Shown here: piece by piece, positions 59,618-64,000 of the stretch | How positions within the stretch are numbered: position 1 is the first letter of the stretch | How the letters are laid out: every line of letters begins with the position of its first letter | NCBI GenBank assembly: GCA_963598415.1 | Contig: CAVBUH010000007.1 | Span: 161,343-225,342 of the forward strand | Origin: Colimorpha_A sp900556615 | Lineage (GTDB): Bacteria; Bacillota; Clostridia; Oscillospirales; CAG-272 | Direction: 5' to 3' | Length of the DNA stretch: 64,000 nt | Program-made: the position numbers and the translations under genes | Notes under the pieces: model-generated | Databases searched by the model: none | What the model was told of the DNA's origin: nothing | What the model saw: the letters and a program-made list of their open reading frames with translations, nothing else

Positions 59618-60715
59618 ATGGAGAACAATCATGTTGTAAAGGCGGCGGTGATCGGATGCGGCGGAATTGCAAACGGTAAGCATTTGCCGGCTTTGAAAAA
59701 GCTTCCTGACGTTTCGGTCGTCGCATTTTGCGATATAAAGCCGGAACGTGCCGAAAAGGCGGCAAGAGAATACGGTGCGGAAGGCGCTAAGGTGTATACC
59801 GATTATAAAGCGCTTCTTGCCGATCCCGAAATCGAGACGGTTCATGTTTGCACTCCCAATCGCTCGCACAGCTTCATTACAGTAGACGCGCTTGAGGCAG
59901 GGAAGCATGTTATCTGTGAGAAGCCGATGGCGATCAATTCCACGGAGGCAAAGAAAATGCTTGACGCTGCTAAGCGTACCGGAAAGGTTCTTACAATCGG
60001 TTATCAGGGACGTCAGAGAAATGATTCCCTTTATATGAAAAGAGAAGCGGACGAGGGAACTTTCGGGGACATTTACTATGCCAATGCGATTGCGATCCGC
60101 CGCCGTGCAGTTCCTACCTGGGGAGTCTTTCTTGACGAATACGAGCAGGGCGGAGGACCGCTTATTGATATCGGGACGCATGCTCTTGACCTTACGCTTT
60201 GGATAATGAACAATTATAAACCAAAGTATTGTGTCGGAACCGTTTATCATAAGCTTAATAAGGATACGAATTCCGCTAATGCATGGGGCGATTGGGATCC
60301 TGCAAAATTTACCGTAGAGGATTCGGCGTTTGGATTTATCGTTATGGAGAACGGTGCCACAATTATGCTTCGTTCCTCCTGGGCGCTTAATACTCTTGAT
60401 GTGAGAGAAGCGGTTACAAGCGTTTGCGGTACTAAGGCGGGAGGCGATATGCTTGACGGCGGTGTTACGATCAACGGCGTCAGAAACGGGAGACAATACA
60501 GAACAGATGTCAGCATGAAAGCCGGTAGCGTTGATTTCTTCAGCGGAGCGGCGGGAGATAATCCGGAGGACAGAGAAGCCCGGCTTTTCTATAATGCGGT
60601 TAAATACGGAACAAAGCCTTCGGTTGATCCGGAAGAAGCGTATTGCGTAACCAGAATTCTCGAGGGAATTTATACCTCTGCCAAAACCGGAGAAATGTTT
60701 AAATTTGAAAACTGA
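59618..60715 (+). CDS. Gfo/Idh/MocA family oxidoreductase C
   Basis: This 365-residue enzyme has VIGCGGIANGKHLPAL, HVICEKPMAINS (EKP, about residue 97) and LIDIGTHALDLTLWIM. It is closest in layout to bacterial sugar/inositol dehydrogenases with an extended C-terminal loop. Start at 59618 is set by AAAGGGG eight bases away. First of a five-member set (with the isomerase, esterase and oxidoreductase D) reading in one direction; the isomerase follows after 23 bases. Confidence 0.9.
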   Translation: MENNHVVKAAVIGCGGIANGKHLPALKKLPDVSVVAFCDIKPERAEKAAREYGAEGAKVYTDYKALLADPEIETVHVCTPNRSHSFITVDALEAGKHVICEKPMAINSTEAKKMLDAAKRTGKVLTIGYQGRQRNDSLYMKREADEGTFGDIYYANAIAIRRRAVPTWGVFLDEYEQGGGPLIDIGTHALDLTLWIMNNYKPKYCVGTVYHKLNKDTNSANAWGDWDPAKFTVEDSAFGFIVMENGATIMLRSSWALNTLDVREAVTSVCGTKAGGDMLDGGVTINGVRNGRQYRTDVSMKAGSVDFFSGAAGDNPEDREARLFYNAVKYGTKPSVDPEEAYCVTRILEGIYTSAKTGEMFKFEN

Positions 60716-60738
60716 TTTTTACAGGAAAGGAAGATATT

Positions 60739-61707
60739 ATGAAATTAAGTGTTCTTGCCAATCTTTATCACGATAAAACGCTTGAAGAAACTCTTGCAGT
60801 GATGAAAGGGTTAGGGATTGATACGGTCGAAATCGGAGCGGGAGGATATCCGGGAAAAGCGCAGTGCGATCCGGCAGTCCTTCTTAAGGATAAAACCGCT
60901 TTTTATAAGTTCCGAGAGACATTTAACGCTTACGATATCGAAATCTGTGCTCTTGCTGCGCACGGCAATCCGGTTCATCCGGATAAAGAAACAGCGAAAG
61001 CTTATGACGCGGATTTCAAAAATGCGGTTCTTCTTGCCGAAAAGCTTGAAATCGATACCGTGATTACTTTTTCCGGCTGTCCCGGTGATTGTGAAACGGC
61101 AAAATATCCCAATTGGGTGACCTGTCCGTGGCCGGATGATTTCAGCAAAATTCTCAAGTGGCAGTGGGAAGATATTCTCCTTCCTTATTGGCATCAGACC
61201 GCTTCCTTTGCAAAGGAACACGGTGTGACACGAATTGCTTTTGAGATGCATCCCGGATTTTGCGTATATAATCCTGAAACCATGCTGAGAATCCGTTCTG
61301 AGGTTGGAGATATTCTCGGTGCAAATTTTGATCCCTCGCATCTGATATGGCAGGGAATTGACCCGGTTGCCGCGATAAGAGAACTCTCCGGAGCCATTTA
61401 TCATGTACATGCAAAGGATACGAAGATTGACAAGTACAATACCGCAAGGCATGGTGTTCTTGATACCAAGCATTACGGAGACGAGGTCAACCGCTCATGG
61501 ATATTCCGCACGGTTGGTTACGGAAATTCCGAGGCTTATTGGCGCGATTTGATTTCTGCACTTCGTCTTGCGGGCTATGACAGGGTTTTGTCTATTGAAC
61601 ACGAGGACAGCCTGATGTCTCTTGATGAAGGACTGAAAAAGGCAGTTGAATTCTTAAAGCCTCTTATCATCGATGAACCGAAACCCGGAACAATGGGGTG
61701 GGCATGA
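60739..61707 (+). CDS. Sugar phosphate isomerase/epimerase (TIM barrel)
   Basis: This 322-residue xylose-isomerase-like TIM barrel protein starts MKLSVLANLYHDKTLEETLAVMKGLGIDTVEIG, with metal-binding residues recognisable in AFEMHPGF (Glu), GANFDPSHLIW (Asp, His) and IYHVHAKDTKI (His, Asp) and LSIEHEDS (Glu). The family includes epimerases and isomerases of keto sugars and inosose dehydratases. It adjoins oxidoreductase C, with which it may form an oxidise-epimerise-reduce pathway. AAAGGAAG precedes the ATG. Confidence 0.9.
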   Translation: MKLSVLANLYHDKTLEETLAVMKGLGIDTVEIGAGGYPGKAQCDPAVLLKDKTAFYKFRETFNAYDIEICALAAHGNPVHPDKETAKAYDADFKNAVLLAEKLEIDTVITFSGCPGDCETAKYPNWVTCPWPDDFSKILKWQWEDILLPYWHQTASFAKEHGVTRIAFEMHPGFCVYNPETMLRIRSEVGDILGANFDPSHLIWQGIDPVAAIRELSGAIYHVHAKDTKIDKYNTARHGVLDTKHYGDEVNRSWIFRTVGYGNSEAYWRDLISALRLAGYDRVLSIEHEDSLMSLDEGLKKAVEFLKPLIIDEPKPGTMGWA

Positions 61708-61874
61708 GGTTCGGGAGAGTTAGCGCGGAAGATCATTCAGCGTATATTGAGGTGTACATGCTTCACGCGTAAGTTTTCCGTAAAAATGCATCCTTCCTAT
61801 TTTGCTTTCTTTGAAAACACAGAAGAATTTCATTGCTATTTGTGCCGCCTCAAGGCGGAGGAATGGAGATTGTT

Positions 61875-62684
61875 ATGATTTATGAGAAAATTTATCTGCT
61901 GCCCGGCAATGAGGATGCCTATCTCGAAACCTATGTTGCCGACAGACTTCCCTTCAATACGCCCAAGGCGCTTTTGGTGATTCCCGGCGGCGGTTATGGA
62001 GGAGTATGCTCAGACAGGGAAGGAGAGCCGATTGCACAGGCGTTTATGCCTTATGGCTTCAATTGCTTTGTGCTTCATTATTCAGTGGCAGGTAAGCGCA
62101 TCTTTCCGTCTCAGCTTATTGAGGCATCCGCAGCGGTAAAGTACATAAAAGACAATGCCGAAAGGTACAATATTAACCCCGATAAGGTGTTTGCCATAGG
62201 GTTTTCCGCCGGCGGACATCTTACCGGTACCCTTGGAACCCTGTGGCATCGCAGGGAGGTGTATGATGTTCTTGATATGCCTTTCGGATATAATAGACCG
62301 ACGGGAGTTATGCTGATATATCCGGTGATTACCGGGAATCCCGCTTTTTCTCATGCGGGTTCTTTTATGAATCTTCTTGGTACCGATGAGCCTTCGGCGG
62401 ATGCGCTGTCAGAGGTGAGTCTTGAAAAGCAGGTGGATGAAAGATCGTCGCCGGCATTTCTTGTTCATACTGCGAACGATGAAGTGGTAAAGGTACAAAA
62501 TTCGCTGCTGATGGCAGAAGCATATGCCGCGGCAGGACTCCCTTTTGAACTTCATATCTATCCTGATTCCCCTCACGGAATGGCGCTCGGAAATGAAATT
62601 ACATACTGCGGAAATGAAAAATGGAACCGACAGTCTCTTGCTCAGTGGGTGAAAGCCGCTGTGCTGTGGGCAGATACATTTTGA
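61875..62684 (+). CDS. Alpha/beta-hydrolase, acetyl-xylan-esterase-like
   Basis: This 269-residue cytosolic hydrolase has the oxyanion motif VIPGGGYGG (about 36-44), nucleophile elbow GFSAGGH, and acidic and His members in HTANDEVV and DSPHGMAL. Such enzymes remove acetyl groups from imported oligosaccharides. Start at 61875 follows GGAGGA at a normal distance; ATG 61863 is too close to that site. There are 167 bases before it without a gene, so it may have its own promoter. Confidence 0.87.
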   Translation: MIYEKIYLLPGNEDAYLETYVADRLPFNTPKALLVIPGGGYGGVCSDREGEPIAQAFMPYGFNCFVLHYSVAGKRIFPSQLIEASAAVKYIKDNAERYNINPDKVFAIGFSAGGHLTGTLGTLWHRREVYDVLDMPFGYNRPTGVMLIYPVITGNPAFSHAGSFMNLLGTDEPSADALSEVSLEKQVDERSSPAFLVHTANDEVVKVQNSLLMAEAYAAAGLPFELHIYPDSPHGMALGNEITYCGNEKWNRQSLAQWVKAAVLWADTF

Positions 62685-62719
62685 AAATCTGCGGTTCAGA
62701 AGGAAAGGAGTATATTACA

Positions 62720-63778
62720 ATGCCGGAAAAGAAAAAACTTGCCGTTATAGGATACGGCGGAATGGGTGGAGGCTTTCATTGCAATCATGCGCTGAAAAGC
62801 GATGTTGTCAGTCTCGCCGGAATTTATGATATCGATCCAGCCAAACGTGAAAGGGCTGAAGCAAACGGAATCCATGCGTATTCTTCCCTTGAGGAATTGC
62901 TTTCCGACCGGTCGGTGGAGCTTGTTACCGTTGCAGTGCCGAACGACTGTCACAAGGATATTGTCATCAGAACGCTTGAAGCGGGCAAAAATGTCATTTG
63001 TGAAAAGCCTGTCGCTTTAAACGGCTCTGAGCTTGAGGAAATGATTGCTGCATCAGAACATACAGGTTCACTCTTTACTGTACATCAGAACCGGCGCTGG
63101 GATACCGATATGCTTCGGATAAAGGCTCTTTATCATAAAGGAGAGCTTGGAGAAATCGTTTCGATTGAATCGAGGATTCATGGCTCAAGGGGCATCCCCG
63201 GGGATTGGAGAAAGAAAAAGGCACAGGGCGGAGGAATGGTGCTCGATTGGGGGGTACATCTTATCGATCAGGCGCTTCAGATTATTCCGGACAGCCCGGT
63301 AACCAGTGTATACGCACGCTTGGATTATATCACAACAAAGGAAGTTGACGACGGCTGTCATATTGTGATGGGATTTGAAAACGGAGTGTATTATACCGTT
63401 GAAGTGGGAACCAGTAACTTTATCAATCTTCCGAGATTTTATATGCGCGGTTCAGAGGGAACGGCAATCATCAGAAATTGGGATATGCCGATGGAGGTCG
63501 TCGTCCGTAACACGGCTGATGAAAAGGATGCGCTTCCCATTAAAGCGGAGTCAGGGCTTACCAAGACGATGGCGCCCCGCGATGCTGACACTACCTATAC
63601 CTATGAGGTACCGATGCCTCCTTCCGATGTGCATGATTTTTATCGCAATTTCTGCCGCGCAATTGACGGAACCGAGCCGCAGCTTATCACGCATGACGAG
63701 ATAAGAAGAGTTATGAAAATCATGGAACTTGCTTTTGAGAGCGATGAGAAAAAGCAGGTTATTCACACGGTTATATAA
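62720..63778 (+). CDS. Gfo/Idh/MocA family oxidoreductase D
   Basis: This 352-residue enzyme has AVIGYGGMGGGFHCNHAL, NVICEKPVALNG (EKP) and MVLDWGVHLIDQALQII, and a C-terminal domain with YYTVEVGTSNFINLPRFYMRGSEGTA. ATG 62720 has AAAGGAG nine bases upstream; in-frame codons further up lie in the esterase gene. Followed by a strong terminator, it closes the cluster. Confidence 0.9.
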   Translation: MPEKKKLAVIGYGGMGGGFHCNHALKSDVVSLAGIYDIDPAKRERAEANGIHAYSSLEELLSDRSVELVTVAVPNDCHKDIVIRTLEAGKNVICEKPVALNGSELEEMIAASEHTGSLFTVHQNRRWDTDMLRIKALYHKGELGEIVSIESRIHGSRGIPGDWRKKKAQGGGMVLDWGVHLIDQALQIIPDSPVTSVYARLDYITTKEVDDGCHIVMGFENGVYYTVEVGTSNFINLPRFYMRGSEGTAIIRNWDMPMEVVVRNTADEKDALPIKAESGLTKTMAPRDADTTYTYEVPMPPSDVHDFYRNFCRAIDGTEPQLITHDEIRRVMKIMELAFESDEKKQVIHTVI

Positions 63779-63819
63779 CCTCATTGTGAGTCTCCCGCTT
63801 TGAAAGAATAAATTTACGA

Positions 63820-63854
63820 AACAGGCAGTAAGAAATCAATTCTTACTGCCTGTT
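63820..63854. terminator. Strong hairpin terminator
   Basis: Perfect 15-base stem (AACAGGCAGTAAGAA / TTCTTACTGCCTGTT, loop of five) 42 bases after the stop of oxidoreductase D. A T-rich tail (ATGTTGTTTGT) follows. Confidence 0.85.
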
Positions 63855-63951
63855 ATGTTGTTTGTCCCCGAGGCGGCCGAGGTATTGAGCACATAGCCGT
63901 TTGACTCTCCGGTTTTAGGCATATCTGGTGGTTTTTATCACTGTGTTACGG

Positions 63952-63983
63952 GGTGAGCGCTACAGTTTAATGCAGCGCTCACC
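63952..63983. terminator. Second hairpin near window end
   Basis: GGTGAGCGCT and AGCGCTCACC form a perfect ten-base stem with a 12-base loop, followed by TTTATATATTTTA. Probably the terminator of a gene converging from beyond the window. Confidence 0.65.
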
Positions 63984-64000
63984 TTTATATATTTTACGTT

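Overview
The window reads as a chromosomal segment of a spore-forming, low-to-mid GC Bacillota (class Clostridia, probably an animal-gut member of the Oscillospirales/Christensenellales kind). Supporting this are spoIIP and gpr, Gram-positive lipoproteins with clean lipoboxes, strong AAAGGA/GGAGG ribosome-binding sites, a MecA-like adaptor, a DUF4364 protein, a GldA/F/G-like ABC operon with a DUF4340 partner, and many glycan-use genes. The lineage is an inference from gene content only.

Layout. 0.6-9.0 kb holds minus-strand housekeeping genes: rsmG, mnmG, an M24 aminopeptidase, an AEC transporter, a family-4 uracil-DNA glycosylase, a MecA-like protein, a YnbB-type PLP enzyme and a cytosolic parvulin. 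9.1-14.6 kb is a visibly AT-richer island: one acidic protein of unknown function, then ten small XRE-type helix-turn-helix genes (one frameshifted), many with their own palindromic operators, and repeated scraps of other genes between them. 14.7-21.1 kb returns to core functions (sporulation, an orphan oligopeptide-binding lipoprotein, a sigma factor, a zinc-ribbon protein). 21.9-47.1 kb is glycan acquisition: two further solute-binding lipoproteins, two adjacent GH36-type alpha-galactosidase-like enzymes, a tandem triplet of secreted membrane-anchored lectin-like proteins, a lipoprotein esterase, a large anchored calcineurin-type phosphatase, a six-hairpin glycosidase, a GH31 enzyme, Gfo/Idh/MocA oxidoreductases, and LysR and AraC regulators. 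47.8-53.5 kb holds the ABC/GldG/DUF4340 operon and an unknown protein. 54.6-59.3 kb is a tightly packed probable glycolipid/envelope operon: MarR, AI-2E-type exporter, CDP-alcohol phosphatidyltransferase, CrtO-like acyltransferase, MGDG-synthase-type glycosyltransferase, PAP2 protein. 59.6-63.8 kb is a second sugar-oxidation cluster: two Gfo/Idh/MocA enzymes, a sugar isomerase/epimerase and an esterase.

The gaps between these modules are filled by four families of short, palindromic, non-coding dispersed repeats with terminal inverted repeats (MITE-like). They total eighteen copies, several starting or ending within a few bases of a stop codon. Two long gaps (39.4-40.4 and 53.5-54.3 kb) are stacks of these elements, one of which is a chimera of two families. 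A fifth, GC-richer hairpin family is also present.

The two most unusual things here are the XRE array with its twin operators at fixed 32-bp spacing and recombination scars, and the stop-codon-associated repeat families. No rRNA, tRNA, CRISPR array, transposase, integrase or phage structural gene was seen.
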